Positions 28,401-36,501 are shown, numbered from the stretch's first letter. The stretch is 44,906 bases of DNA from Clostridia bacterium (GCA_017429345.1 JAFRPB010000060.1:1-44906); one strand, 5' to 3'. Program-made: numbers and translations. Notes: generated from the sequence alone by a model not told the origin.

Positions 28401-31172
28401 TTCATCGTCATCGGTGACAACAACCTGCCGTCCAACGGTATCGAGCTGATGAGCCCGTCGAAGATCTATGAAAAGATCGCCGACTTCCTGAACGGCGCGG
28501 ATATCTCCTCGATCAACGGTATCCTCGAATTTGTTCAGACGCTGAAGCCCGAGTTCTTCACAGCCCCGATCCTTGCGGGCTACGACCCGTTCGGCGCGCC
28601 GATCTTCGTGCATAAGGACGATCCGAACGAGACGACTGCGGACGAATCCCTCGCGCGCACGATGGTCGTCAAGCTTCCCGCCCTGCAGGATGAGAAGATC
28701 CGCGAAGCAGGCACGAGGATGTCTTCCTTCGAATCTCCGCTCGGCGCGGGCAATTTCGCGAACGTCCATTATAAGAATATCAAATCCGGTCAGGTGCTGC
28801 TGTATCTGCTCCGTTATATCCTCTACGGCATCATGTCCACCAACTATGCGGAGCAGGGCGGCTGGCTCGAGCCCAATCTGCTCGACTGCTGGCTGTCCCC
28901 GTGGAAGCGCAACAGCGGTATCAACATTACGATCTCCGGCATCGACACCTCGCGTCTGCAGAGCGTGACGATCAACTCGATCATCAACAATATCGTGTTC
29001 CATCCCGAGGAGGCGCTGTGCGCTCTCGCGGAGCTGCTGCAGCCCAACGAGACCAACCTGATAGATTACACGAGCATTTACGGCAAGATATACGCGCTTG
29101 CCTATCCCGATTATCAGCAGAGCGTCCTTCTTACCCGCAACGGCAAGCCGAAATATAAGAAATTCGGTTCCGCCGTGAAATATACCGAGTACTGGACCGT
29201 GGAGAACGCCGAGGACTCCGTCGACAACATCCGCGAGATCGTCAACAACGTGCTGCGCGTGCTCGGCTACGGCTCGCTGGAGGATATCCTGAACAAGCTT
29301 CTGGACGAGAATCTGTTCACCAACGACATCCTCAGCAAGATCGCTGCCGGCATCTATACCTCGCTTGAGAAGATCCAGCGCAACGTCGATCTCAAGGAGA
29401 TCATGAAGGCCGCGTTCGACACGCAGTATGACTGCCGCACGCTGTATAATACGCTGGCTTATAACCTTTACACCAAGTATAACTTCGGCGACGCCACATT
29501 CTCCTCAGCGCCCGAGATCCTGCGTGAGATGAGCGACTCGATCCGCAGCAAGCCGATTACGGACAACTCGATCACCGAGGATATGTTCTATAAGACTGAG
29601 AAGGTCCAGGCGAAGGACGATCAGGGCAACCTGCTCTTCGACGAGGCAAACAACCCGATCTGGGAGACGCGCGAGCAGTTCGTCACCGACGAAGAGGGCA
29701 ACCTTGTTCAGAAGGTCGAGAACGGCGAGCCCGTTTACGATACCGACGGCAACCCGGTTTATGAAACCGAGACGGTTGATAAGACTACCACCGAGCCGGT
29801 TGACTGGGGTATGGATCCCGACGTCGTCGGCGCGGTCGCGGGCAGAACCTATGTAAACAGCACCGGCACCGAGGTCACGATCACCAGACAGGATGTATTC
29901 TTCGACGCTCTTGAAGCGCTGCTGTCGCCCATGAGCCTGCTGCTTGAGCGGCTGCTGCTGGGCAAGAACCTCAGCGTATTCACCAGCACGGCGCATCCCG
30001 ACGGTCTTCTGACCATCCCGATGTATCAGATTTATCACTACGCAATCATCCCGCTGTATGAAGCGCTCGGCATGACAGGCATCTCGTCCTTCCAGACCGT
30101 TGCCGCGAACCTCAGAAACCACACGACGCCGGTCGATATCTCCGGTACGAAAGCCGCGCTTCCGCTGGATCCCACGAACCATAAGGGCGCCACGGTCGGT
30201 TCGATCGAACTGGTCCGCGACGTGGTCAACCCGATCAGAAGCCTTCTGAACGCCGCCCTTGCGGATCCGATCGGTACGGTCTTTGACATCATTCCGAACC
30301 TGATGTTCGTCATTTCCGTCGGCACGATCAACGATATCGTCAATAACATCGTGCATTTCGCATACGTCCTGCTTGATATCCTCAGCCCGATTCTCGACGT
30401 GCTTCCGTTCCTGAACGGCATCCTGAACAACATCAAGCTGATGAACATCCCGCTGAATCTGTCGCTGCCGCTGAACATCGACTTCAACACGCTGATCAAT
30501 CAGCTGCTCGGCTCCTTCACAACCGGTACCGTCGCCGAGGACGCGCTGCAGGGCACCGCCGGCGTCGAGGTCACCGAGGGACTGTATATCAAGTTCCCGC
30601 CGCTTGACCTTTCGATGCTTTGCGCCGGTCAGATCACGGCGTTCAACTCCGCGTCGAACGACCGCACGAATCCGATCGTCCGCATCGGCACCGGCAGCGG
30701 CGCAGACCTGCTGACCGTGCTCCTGACCTTCGTGATGGATACCGTCTTCATGAAGGACAACATCAGCAACGTCGCGAACTGGCTCGGCGTAAAGAGCCAG
30801 ACAGACACCTTCGACCGCGAGACGATCCGAAACATCATTATGAGTCTTTACGACATCGCGATCGAGAAGAACGCGCCCGACAGAGCGATGAACCTGATCT
30901 ATGTTCTGTTGAAGTATGTTACGCCGATCTCCGGCGAGCTTGCCGACAGGCTTGAGGGTATGGGACTTACGGCCGCGGAATTCTTCGCAATTCTCAAGGA
31001 AGAATCCAAAGATCCGAAGCAGCTGCTCAAATACATGATGCAGTTCCTTGAGGCGAAGCCCAGCGAGCAGCCCACCGTAATCGCCGGCATGAACTTCTTC
31101 CAGAGACTGATCCTGTTCTTCAAGAGACTGATCGCGTCGATCAAGGCGATCTTCACAGGTGTGAAAGCATAA
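25434..31172 (+). CDS. Very large secreted protein of unknown function (1912 residues)
   Basis: The signal peptide is clear: MKMAKKVLSVFLAALM, a hydrophobic core, then cleavage after SATAA. Residues about 160-235 resemble a bacterial Ig-like (Big_2) domain (VDQGTDDIVTIDQYSFLRL ... VDVDQSGRIYAF). The rest is mostly helical, with recurring patterns such as PLLRPVL, LNPLLNWVE, LEALLSPMSLLLERLL and LDVLPFLNGILNN that suggest repeated helical units, plus an acidic repeat near residues 1385-1440. No catalytic motif or dockerin was recognised. The C-terminus, FFKRLIASIKAIF, is an amphipathic basic helix, similar to the tail of the protein ending at 42531. Codon use is like the core genes, and the promoter and terminator fit a single-gene, well-expressed unit. 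A surface or wall role is inferred only from the signal peptide. Confidence 0.88.
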   Translation: MKMAKKVLSVFLAALMLMGTVVCGFSATAAENKYAKFITALKDGSNTLDNNREYYVKDLNNYTVVNETDDWSDEGSTVAYKHVITAKDNYSVDGYGLITRAAQAFYSIVDDVKSYKYGVGGYNTEEIAKLIKTKIYPEMSGSSHLVRTNDDGTKLYVAPTSVLVDQGTDDIVTIDQYSFLRLQATVMPQNVSNGKVFWRVISGTNYVDVDQSGRIYAFRPTPVDEPAILEAIAVDSISVTKPAVYDAAGNVIEAPRFSMDNAKSTLFYVAVRDIVFNDPVTGVQAADSSPEERALANYSLDALPNYGKTAKQIQAELAEVVPPHMEHDDAVIVTDLLRKESLTDAEYNTLAQYCYTQIQSAVLEKANVNIANYNLAALSSSGLDSVVITAIKEIIRDQATSFLNSCDWTDEYSFFNAEALVNYYLGNGGVVNNANWFHTFVFTVATDIETVMIDIFHERGGFDSTATTYPRFYVTNFTYEWKHIREYDESGTKPRYVLDNDYYKQTSSREYESNAFNELSALNTAAEAMRNDTAGVNAATLSSADAHLYSTEMDNAMAAVVARHYSTELIEAAFGNKYYWILSQYNTYRGNYTNDQASTAGVDHPELYGYRDNVRYDDKTENKNSYSLTAGKMTQITSTIDAMLTDPKVAQVISGITKFETGRFAGTPIYGAQYGTNYTTAKELLQLLIKSLLYTDQFPHMILKKVYPMLQELVEVTLHELCLGVEIPTWVKVLTLGISGDNLEELIWNIGESQIKDSADLVIYALTGQDIYIYPYDLVNSWDSVTRNKFKTIYDMFNTSYWATYMSGHQDVECTNKPGHGVREHGWEDVTDEQWEILEQAWQVNGSRERFVDAMSASLNGLVPLLRPVLTANDMPAVEVPIKLLNPKVRIKSMELYRILIAPLFDAIGITSTYGAKTVAQVNAMSNTEYLPNILNPLLNWVEQYALNNPIQAVSELLVNLSSLLRYTGGENYAGFVEWALHQTPGLRLFIVIGDNNLPSNGIELMSPSKIYEKIADFLNGADISSINGILEFVQTLKPEFFTAPILAGYDPFGAPIFVHKDDPNETTADESLARTMVVKLPALQDEKIREAGTRMSSFESPLGAGNFANVHYKNIKSGQVLLYLLRYILYGIMSTNYAEQGGWLEPNLLDCWLSPWKRNSGINITISGIDTSRLQSVTINSIINNIVFHPEEALCALAELLQPNETNLIDYTSIYGKIYALAYPDYQQSVLLTRNGKPKYKKFGSAVKYTEYWTVENAEDSVDNIREIVNNVLRVLGYGSLEDILNKLLDENLFTNDILSKIAAGIYTSLEKIQRNVDLKEIMKAAFDTQYDCRTLYNTLAYNLYTKYNFGDATFSSAPEILREMSDSIRSKPITDNSITEDMFYKTEKVQAKDDQGNLLFDEANNPIWETREQFVTDEEGNLVQKVENGEPVYDTDGNPVYETETVDKTTTEPVDWGMDPDVVGAVAGRTYVNSTGTEVTITRQDVFFDALEALLSPMSLLLERLLLGKNLSVFTSTAHPDGLLTIPMYQIYHYAIIPLYEALGMTGISSFQTVAANLRNHTTPVDISGTKAALPLDPTNHKGATVGSIELVRDVVNPIRSLLNAALADPIGTVFDIIPNLMFVISVGTINDIVNNIVHFAYVLLDILSPILDVLPFLNGILNNIKLMNIPLNLSLPLNIDFNTLINQLLGSFTTGTVAEDALQGTAGVEVTEGLYIKFPPLDLSMLCAGQITAFNSASNDRTNPIVRIGTGSGADLLTVLLTFVMDTVFMKDNISNVANWLGVKSQTDTFDRETIRNIIMSLYDIAIEKNAPDRAMNLIYVLLKYVTPISGELADRLEGMGLTAAEFFAILKEESKDPKQLLKYMMQFLEAKPSEQPTVIAGMNFFQRLILFFKRLIASIKAIFTGVKA

Positions 31173-31190
31173 CAAATCAAAAACACTGCG

Positions 31191-31222
31191 GCGGCAGGGC
31201 GAGAGCCCTGCCGCTGTTTTGT
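31191..31222 (+). terminator. Terminator after the 1912-residue protein gene
   Basis: A perfect 10-bp stem, GCGGCAGGGC (31191-31200) with GCCCTGCCGC (31205-31214), has a GAGA tetraloop and is followed by TGTTTTGT, 18 bases after the stop. Confidence 0.85.
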
Positions 31223-31227
31223 AACTT

Positions 31228-31376
31228 CTGATTTATGGGCTTGCGCATAAATCAGAGGTTGGCTGTTGGCTGTTAGCCGCCGGCTGCCGGCCCTGTAACG
31301 CCAGGAGCCAGAAGCAAATTCTGATTTAACGGCTTTGCCGTTAAATCAGAATTTGCCTATTGCCAACTCCCGCGCA
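31228..31376. repeat. Compound palindromic repeat
   Basis: A hairpin CTGATTTATG/CATAAATCAG (about 31229-31256) is followed by a GGCTGTTGGCTGTTAGCC tandem tract. Next comes a perfect 20-bp palindrome with arms 31314-31333 and 31337-31356 and loop TTT, then TTGCCAACTCC as an inverted counterpart of the tract. Both hairpins share CTGATTTA. No coding capacity was seen. It follows a gene end, like the his-operon elements. Confidence 0.75.
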
Positions 31377-31393
31377 ATCTGTTAATATATACT

Positions 31394-31558
31394 AAGGTAA
31401 TACCGCACAAATGCGAATGCGCGTCTTGCTTGATCTTTATTCCGTCATCTTGCACATTTTTTCCTTGACAACCGTCAGGTTGCCTGCGAAAAATCTGCAC
31501 AATCTGACGAAAAAATCTACTGCGCAATCCGCACTCCCGAATTATGAGGTGTTGCCCT
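31394..31558 (-). mobile_element. MITE-like element, copy C
   Basis: The ends AAGGTAATACCGCA (31394-31407) and TGAGGTGTTGCCCT (31545-31558) are imperfect inverted repeats related to those of copy A. Read on the minus strand, the interior matches copy B (GCGGATTGCGC, TTTTTTCGTCAGATTGT, AAGATGACGGAA, CAAGCAAG) and copy A (ATAAAGAT, AAGACGCGCAT). It ends about 20 bases before the SDR gene start. Confidence 0.68.
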
Positions 31559-31579
31559 AAAGAATTGTGGGGTGAGCCT

Positions 31580-32563
31580 ATGTCCGATCATAAAAAATGT
31601 CTTCTTACCGGCGCGACGGGTCATGTGGGTTACGCGGTATTGACGGAATTGCTCGCGCAGGGCGCGGACGTTACGATTCTTCTGCGCAAAAAAAATAAAT
31701 TATTCGACGGTCTTGCCTGCGATATCGTTTTCGGGGACATAACGGATCCCGCGTCGCTCGAAAACGCTTTCCGCGGCATGGATACGGTCTATCACATCGC
31801 CGGCGCGGTGGAGATCGGCAAGGGCCGCGAGGATCTGACCTGGGCGATCAATTTTGAGGGCACGAAAAACGTGCTGCGCGCCTGCAAGGCCTGCGGCGTC
31901 CGCCGCCTTGTCTATATGTCTTCTGTCGACGCGTTCAAGCCGCACCCGGCGGGCGAGGTAATGGCTGAGCAGACGCGTTTCGATCCCGATGAGCTGATCG
32001 GCGCTTACGCGAAAAGCAAAGCCGCCGCGACGCAGTATCTGCTCGACCGTCACGGCGAGGTCGAATTGGTTGTGCTGCATCCGTCCGCCTGCATCGGTCC
32101 CTATGATTTCAAAGGCTCAAGCATGAGCGAGGGGCTGAAAATGTTCATGTCCGGCAATTTTCCCGTGACGATGAGCTTCGGCGCGTATAATTTCGTGGAT
32201 GTGCGCGACGTGGCGAAGGGAACGGTCGCCGCCGCAGAAAAGGGCGGGAACGGCGCGTGTTATATCCTCTCGGGCGAGCTCGTCACCGTTGACGGTTTTG
32301 TGCGTATCGTCAACGATATCATGGGATTCGGCGCGCCGAAGATCACGCTCTCCGACAGACTGATGCGCGTCGCCGCGCCGGTCATGGAGCTGTATTACAA
32401 CATCTCCGGCGCGAAGCCGCTGTTCACCCGTTACACCGTCAGAAAGCTTAAGGATAACTGCAATTTCTCTCACGCGAAGGCGACACAGGAGCTGGGATAC
32501 GCGCCGATGGGCGCACGGGAATCTCTCGCCGACACCATCGCCTGGATGAAGGAGAATGCGTAA
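31580..32563 (+). CDS. NAD(P)-dependent extended SDR / epimerase-reductase family protein
   Basis: This 327-residue cytoplasmic protein has the extended-SDR cofactor motif TGATGHVG near residue 10. It continues with GDITD, the YHIAGAVEIG segment and the active-site pattern SSVDAF then YAKSK (Tyr and Lys spaced by three). The substrate domain resembles dihydroflavonol-reductase-like bacterial SDRs (VLHPSACIGPYD, FVDVRDVAKG). The exact substrate cannot be read from sequence. The start at 31580 is preceded by GGGGTGAG; an upstream in-frame ATG at 31544 lies inside the MITE-like element and has no ribosome site. The DUF3800 gene begins two bases after the stop. Confidence 0.9.
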   Translation: MSDHKKCLLTGATGHVGYAVLTELLAQGADVTILLRKKNKLFDGLACDIVFGDITDPASLENAFRGMDTVYHIAGAVEIGKGREDLTWAINFEGTKNVLRACKACGVRRLVYMSSVDAFKPHPAGEVMAEQTRFDPDELIGAYAKSKAAATQYLLDRHGEVELVVLHPSACIGPYDFKGSSMSEGLKMFMSGNFPVTMSFGAYNFVDVRDVAKGTVAAAEKGGNGACYILSGELVTVDGFVRIVNDIMGFGAPKITLSDRLMRVAAPVMELYYNISGAKPLFTRYTVRKLKDNCNFSHAKATQELGYAPMGARESLADTIAWMKENA

Positions 32564-32565
32564 TA

Positions 32566-33339
32566 ATGCTTGTATTTATTGATGAAAGCGGTTATCCCCG
32601 TCCGAGTGATGACAACGCCTATTCGACTCTTGTGGCGGTTTGTATATATGAAAACGATATCCGCAATATCAGCAGAGCGCTTTATCAACTGAAGGACAGT
32701 ATATACGGCAAGCAGGATGAAATCAAATCCACAAATGTGATTCGACGGCAAACGCTTGAAAAAAACAGAACGAACAACAAACTGTATGCGGAGAAGTTTG
32801 TTGAGATCACAACCCGGTCCAATATCTCTGTGTTTGGTATTATTATGAAAAGACCGGTCACGGCTCCGATAAAAGCGGACGGCATACTGCCGAAACAATA
32901 TCAATTATTGATGAAAAAAATCGAGTATTTTGCCGAACGGAAAGATGTCGAAAAAGCAATTTTTGTTTTTGACGAAACAAATGAGGGGGATGATCTCACG
33001 ATCGCACAGGAATTTAACGGTTTTCTGTTTCGTTCCCGTTTGGGAAAGTCATTTACGAAAATATTGGAAACACCGCTGTTTGTAAGTTCTAAAGTGACGC
33101 CTGCCATTCAAATTGCGGACATATTTGCCGGCATTATAAGGCATTATTATCAGAACGAACTTCATATGAGGCAGCCGGAAACAGATTTTGAACTGTGGCT
33201 GTCAATGTTATATGAACGAATTGCAGGCAAAACAGAAAACTATCTGCAGCCGAACGGGAAATTCTATGAATACGGGCTGCAATATGTTGAAAATTTAAAT
33301 TATATCCGCAGAAATAAAGACGGAGCATCAGTTGTCTGA
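32566..33339 (+). CDS. DUF3800 family protein
   Basis: This 257-residue protein opens LVFIDESGYPRPSDD, the FIDESG hallmark of DUF3800. The late motif IQIADIFAGIIRHYY (Gln, Ala-Asp, Ala-Gly) is also typical. The family is thought to have an RNase H-like fold and often sits in mobile or defence-rich DNA; its activity is not established. The gene is clearly more AT-rich than the SDR gene, from which it is separated by only two bases, so it is translated from the same mRNA but was probably acquired separately. No terminator was seen before the trkA promoter 33 bases downstream. Confidence 0.88.
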   Translation: MLVFIDESGYPRPSDDNAYSTLVAVCIYENDIRNISRALYQLKDSIYGKQDEIKSTNVIRRQTLEKNRTNNKLYAEKFVEITTRSNISVFGIIMKRPVTAPIKADGILPKQYQLLMKKIEYFAERKDVEKAIFVFDETNEGDDLTIAQEFNGFLFRSRLGKSFTKILETPLFVSSKVTPAIQIADIFAGIIRHYYQNELHMRQPETDFELWLSMLYERIAGKTENYLQPNGKFYEYGLQYVENLNYIRRNKDGASVV

Positions 33340-33372
33340 CCGTGAATACCAAAACAGCGGAATAGAATAATC

Positions 33373-33401
33373 TTGACAAACATAGAATAATGATGTATAC
33401 T
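33373..33401 (+). promoter_or_regulatory. Promoter of the trkA-trkH operon
   Basis: A perfect TTGACA (33373-33378), a 17-base spacer and TATACT (33396-33401) form a strong sigma-A type promoter. Transcription should start near 33408, giving a leader of about 188 bases. Confidence 0.85.
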
Positions 33402-33407
33402 GAAGAT

Positions 33408-33595
33408 GGAGCTGGTGGTTATTCCGTCCGGGGGTTGCTGTCGGTTCCGTCCGATGTATACAGCAGACCCGCAAAGGGTCTTTTTTATATTCAGATGAAA
33501 GATTCACTATTGATAATTGTGAAAAATGCTGTTAGAATAGGTATACGCAAAGAAAAGTGCTTCTTTCGCACCGTGATACAGGGGAGGGAAAACGC
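33408..33595 (+). promoter_or_regulatory. trkA-trkH leader with terminator/antiterminator switch
   Basis: The leader ends its first part with an intrinsic terminator, GACCC-gcaaa-GGGTC followed by six T (33466-33486). The upstream segment GGGGTTGCTG (33431-33440) can pair with CAGCAGACCC (33461-33470), 9 of 10 positions, enclosing the small stem TCGG/CCGA. That pairing uses up the 5' arm of the terminator. The two folds exclude each other, which is the layout of a riboswitch or protein-controlled attenuator. It does not look like the c-di-AMP (ydaO) or M-box classes by eye. Confidence 0.6.
33466..33486 (+). terminator. Leader terminator upstream of trkA
   Basis: A 5-bp GC-rich stem (33466-33470 with 33476-33480) is directly followed by TTTTTT, 110 bases before the trkA start codon. 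Confidence 0.75.
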
Positions 33596-34951
33596 ATGAA
33601 TATCATCATTGTCGGCGCGGGCAAGACCGGCGCGACGCTCGCGGAGGATCTGAGCGGCGAGGGGCATAACGTAACGGTGATCGATCTCGATCAGGACCGG
33701 CTGGAGCAGATCGGCGCGGAGAACGACATTCTGTGTATCCCCGGCGACGGACTGAACAACGCGGATCTTTCCGAGGCGGGTATCGAGGAAGCGGACGTGT
33801 TCATCGCCGTAACGGGTTCCGATGAGCAGAATCTGCTTTCATGCCTGTTCGCGGGGAAAAATCAGAACTGCGCCACGATCGCGCGCGTACGCAACCCGAT
33901 GTTTATTAAAGAAAACGCTTTTATCCGCGACCGCATCGGGCTTTCGATGATTATCAATCCGGAGCTTGCGGCGGCGACCGAGATCTCGCGGCTTCTGCGT
34001 TTCCCGTCGGCGATTGAGATCAATACGTTTGCGAAGGGGCGGCTCGAACAGCTGACGTTCAAGATCCCGTCGGGCTCGGTGCTGGACGGGAAAAATCTGA
34101 CCTACGTCAGAACGAAGATCGAGAAGGATCTTCTGGTCTGCAGCGTCGAGCGGGGCGGCGAGTTTTATATTCCCTCCGGTAATTTCGAGCTAAAGAGCGG
34201 CGACAAGGTTTCGGTCGTGATCGCGCCGCGCGTCGCGCAAAGGTTTTTCCGGCATATCGGGATCGATACTCATAAGGTGCCCACGGCGATGATCGTCGGC
34301 GGCGGCATGATGACGCATTATCTCGCCGATCAGCTGCTGAATCACAATATCGGCGTGAAGATCATCGAAAGCGACCGGGAACGGTGCGAGGAGCTGAACG
34401 AGAAGTTTCCCGCCGCGATCGTCATCAACGGCGACGCGACGGATAAAAAGCTTCTTCTGGAGGAAGGCGTCGAGGACGTCGGCGCGTTTGTCGCGATCTC
34501 CGGCATCGATGAGGAAAACATTCTGCTTTCGCTTTTCGTGAAAGAGGTCTCCGACGCGAAAACCGTCACAAAAGTCAACCGGATCGCCTTCAACAGCGTG
34601 ATCGCGAAGCTGGATCTCGACAGCGTGATCTACCCGCGCAGCATTACCGCGGAATACATTCTGCAATTCGTGCGCGCGAAACAGAACGCCGTCGGCAGCA
34701 ATGTGGAAAATCTGTATAAGCTGGTAGAGGATAAGGTCGAGGCGCTGGAGTTCAAGATCCGGGAGGACGCGCCGATCATCGGCGTTCCGCTCAGCCGGAT
34801 GCGCCTGAAGGATAACGTGCTGATCTGCGGCATCAGCCGCGCGCGGAAGATCATTATTCCCGGCGGCAGCGATACGATCCAGGCAGGCGACAGCGTGATC
34901 GTCGTCACGAGTCACAAGCATCTGAACGACGTGAGCGATATTCTCGCCTGA
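33596..34951 (+). CDS. trkA: TrkA: regulatory NAD-binding subunit of Trk potassium uptake
   Basis: This 451-residue cytoplasmic protein has two RCK units. The first opens MNIIIVGAGKTGATLAEDL with the acidic end of beta-2 in VTVIDLDQDR. The second opens TAMIVGGGMMTHYLADQL with a related fold. RCK_C domains follow each (near residues 140-225 and 370-450). TrkA rings gate the TrkH channel in response to nucleotides. The start at 33596 is preceded by GGGGAGGG; an in-frame ATG at 33557 has no ribosome site. trkH follows 12 bases after the stop, so the two are co-transcribed. Confidence 0.96.
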   Translation: MNIIIVGAGKTGATLAEDLSGEGHNVTVIDLDQDRLEQIGAENDILCIPGDGLNNADLSEAGIEEADVFIAVTGSDEQNLLSCLFAGKNQNCATIARVRNPMFIKENAFIRDRIGLSMIINPELAAATEISRLLRFPSAIEINTFAKGRLEQLTFKIPSGSVLDGKNLTYVRTKIEKDLLVCSVERGGEFYIPSGNFELKSGDKVSVVIAPRVAQRFFRHIGIDTHKVPTAMIVGGGMMTHYLADQLLNHNIGVKIIESDRERCEELNEKFPAAIVINGDATDKKLLLEEGVEDVGAFVAISGIDEENILLSLFVKEVSDAKTVTKVNRIAFNSVIAKLDLDSVIYPRSITAEYILQFVRAKQNAVGSNVENLYKLVEDKVEALEFKIREDAPIIGVPLSRMRLKDNVLICGISRARKIIIPGGSDTIQAGDSVIVVTSHKHLNDVSDILA

Positions 34952-34963
34952 GAAAGAAGAAAC

Positions 34964-36436
34964 ATGAATTTTTCGGTCATTCTGTATGTGGTCGGCGCGG
35001 TGCTGCGCGTCGAGGGAGCGCTGCTTCTGCTGCCCGGCTTCGTGGGGCTGATTTACCGCGAGCGGGCTGCATGGGCGTTCTTCGCCGTTGCCGCCGTGTC
35101 GTTTCTTACCGGCGCGGCGCTGTGTTTCCGAAGAAAAAAACGCGGTCAGCTTTTCGCGAAGGAGGGCTTTGTCGCCGTCGCGTTGAGCTGGCTCATGATA
35201 TCTCTGTTCGGCTGCGCGCCGTTCGTTATCAACCGCGATATACCGAATTTCGTCAACGCGTTTTTTGAGACGGTCTCCGGCTTTACGACGACGGGCTCGT
35301 CGATCCTGCGCGATATTGAGGCGCTTTCGCACGCCTCGCTGTTCTGGCGAAGCTTCACCCACTGGATCGGCGGCATGGGCGTGCTTGTTTTTCTGTTGAT
35401 GATGCTGCCCGCCGTGGGCGGCTCCGGCCTTTATCTGATGAAAGCGGAATCGCCCGGGCCGCAGGTGGGCAAGACGGTGCCGAAGCTGCGGCAGAACGCC
35501 TTTGTTCTGTATCTGATCTATACCGCGATGACGGTCGCGGAGATCCTGATCCTGCTCTGCGGCAAAATGCCGCTGTTCGACGCGGTGACGGCGGCCTTCG
35601 GCACTGCGGGAACGGGCGGCTTCGCGGTTAAAAATACCAGCATCGCCTCGTACTCTCCTTTCTGCCAATATACGATCACGGTATTTATGATTCTGTTCGG
35701 CATGAACTTCAACGCATATTATTTCATTCTGATGCGCCGCGTCCGGCAGGCCGCGCGCATCGAGGAGCTGCGCTGGTATCTCGGTATCATCGCGGTTTCC
35801 GTGCTGGCGATCTTCATTAACACGCGGCATATCTTTGACTCTGCGGAGCAGACGTTCCGCTCCGCGTTCTTCCACGTCGGTTCCATTATTACCACGACGG
35901 GCTTCGCGATCCGCGACTATAACGATTATCCGCAGTTCTCGAAGGTCATTCTGCTGCTTCTGATGTTCATCGGCGCCTGCGCCGGCAGCACCGGCGGCGG
36001 CATGAAGGTTTCGCGTATCGCCGTCATGATCAAATCCGCGGTGGGTGAGCTCTCGTGCGTCATTCACCCGCGGATCGTGAAACGCGTGCGGCTCGACGGC
36101 AAGGTGATCGAAAACGATACGCTCCGTTCGATCAATACCTTCCTGATCAGCTATATCGGGATCTTTATCGTCTCGCTTCTGATCGTCTCGGTGGATGATT
36201 TCGGCATGATGACGAATTTTTCCGCCGTCGCCGCCACGATCAACAATATCGGTCCCGGTTTTGATATCGTCGGCCCGGCGGGAAATTACGCCTCGTTTTC
36301 CGATCTGTCGAAGCTGGTATTCTGCTTCGATATGCTCGCGGGCAGGCTTGAGGTGATACCGATGCTGGTGTTGATCAGCCCCGTCACATGGAGCCGCGCG
36401 ATCCGCCTTCGCAGACGGGTCGGAAACGGAAGATAA
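34964..36436 (+). CDS. trkH: TrkH: potassium channel subunit
   Basis: This 490-residue membrane protein has the SKT-family plan of four membrane-pore-membrane repeats. The selectivity-filter glycines are in SGFTTTGSS, GTAGTGGF, ITTTGFA and NNIGPGF. The conserved AGSTGGGMK near residue 340 is also seen. With TrkA it takes up potassium down the membrane potential. The short TrkA-TrkH gap and the shared leader suggest joint control by potassium, osmotic state or a ligand of that leader. The start has AGAAAGAAGAAAC upstream, a weak purine-rich ribosome site consistent with coupling. Confidence 0.96.
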   Translation: MNFSVILYVVGAVLRVEGALLLLPGFVGLIYRERAAWAFFAVAAVSFLTGAALCFRRKKRGQLFAKEGFVAVALSWLMISLFGCAPFVINRDIPNFVNAFFETVSGFTTTGSSILRDIEALSHASLFWRSFTHWIGGMGVLVFLLMMLPAVGGSGLYLMKAESPGPQVGKTVPKLRQNAFVLYLIYTAMTVAEILILLCGKMPLFDAVTAAFGTAGTGGFAVKNTSIASYSPFCQYTITVFMILFGMNFNAYYFILMRRVRQAARIEELRWYLGIIAVSVLAIFINTRHIFDSAEQTFRSAFFHVGSIITTTGFAIRDYNDYPQFSKVILLLLMFIGACAGSTGGGMKVSRIAVMIKSAVGELSCVIHPRIVKRVRLDGKVIENDTLRSINTFLISYIGIFIVSLLIVSVDDFGMMTNFSAVAATINNIGPGFDIVGPAGNYASFSDLSKLVFCFDMLAGRLEVIPMLVLISPVTWSRAIRLRRRVGNGR

Positions 36437-36501
36437 CAGGCAGGACGCCGGCAGAGGTCGGTTTTTCGGAAATAATTTTTACAAGAAAGAGGAATAAAGT
36501 T

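Noticed and set aside
25416-31175. Long antisense reading frames opposite the 1912-residue gene and other GC-rich genes
   Set aside because: They follow from codon bias (few stop codons in the shadow frame), have Arg/Asp-rich compositions and no ribosome sites or family motifs.
33390-33599. A 69-codon reading frame in the trkA leader, as a possible leader peptide
   Set aside because: Its start codon lies upstream of the predicted transcription start, overlapping the promoter region, and no ribosome site precedes it.
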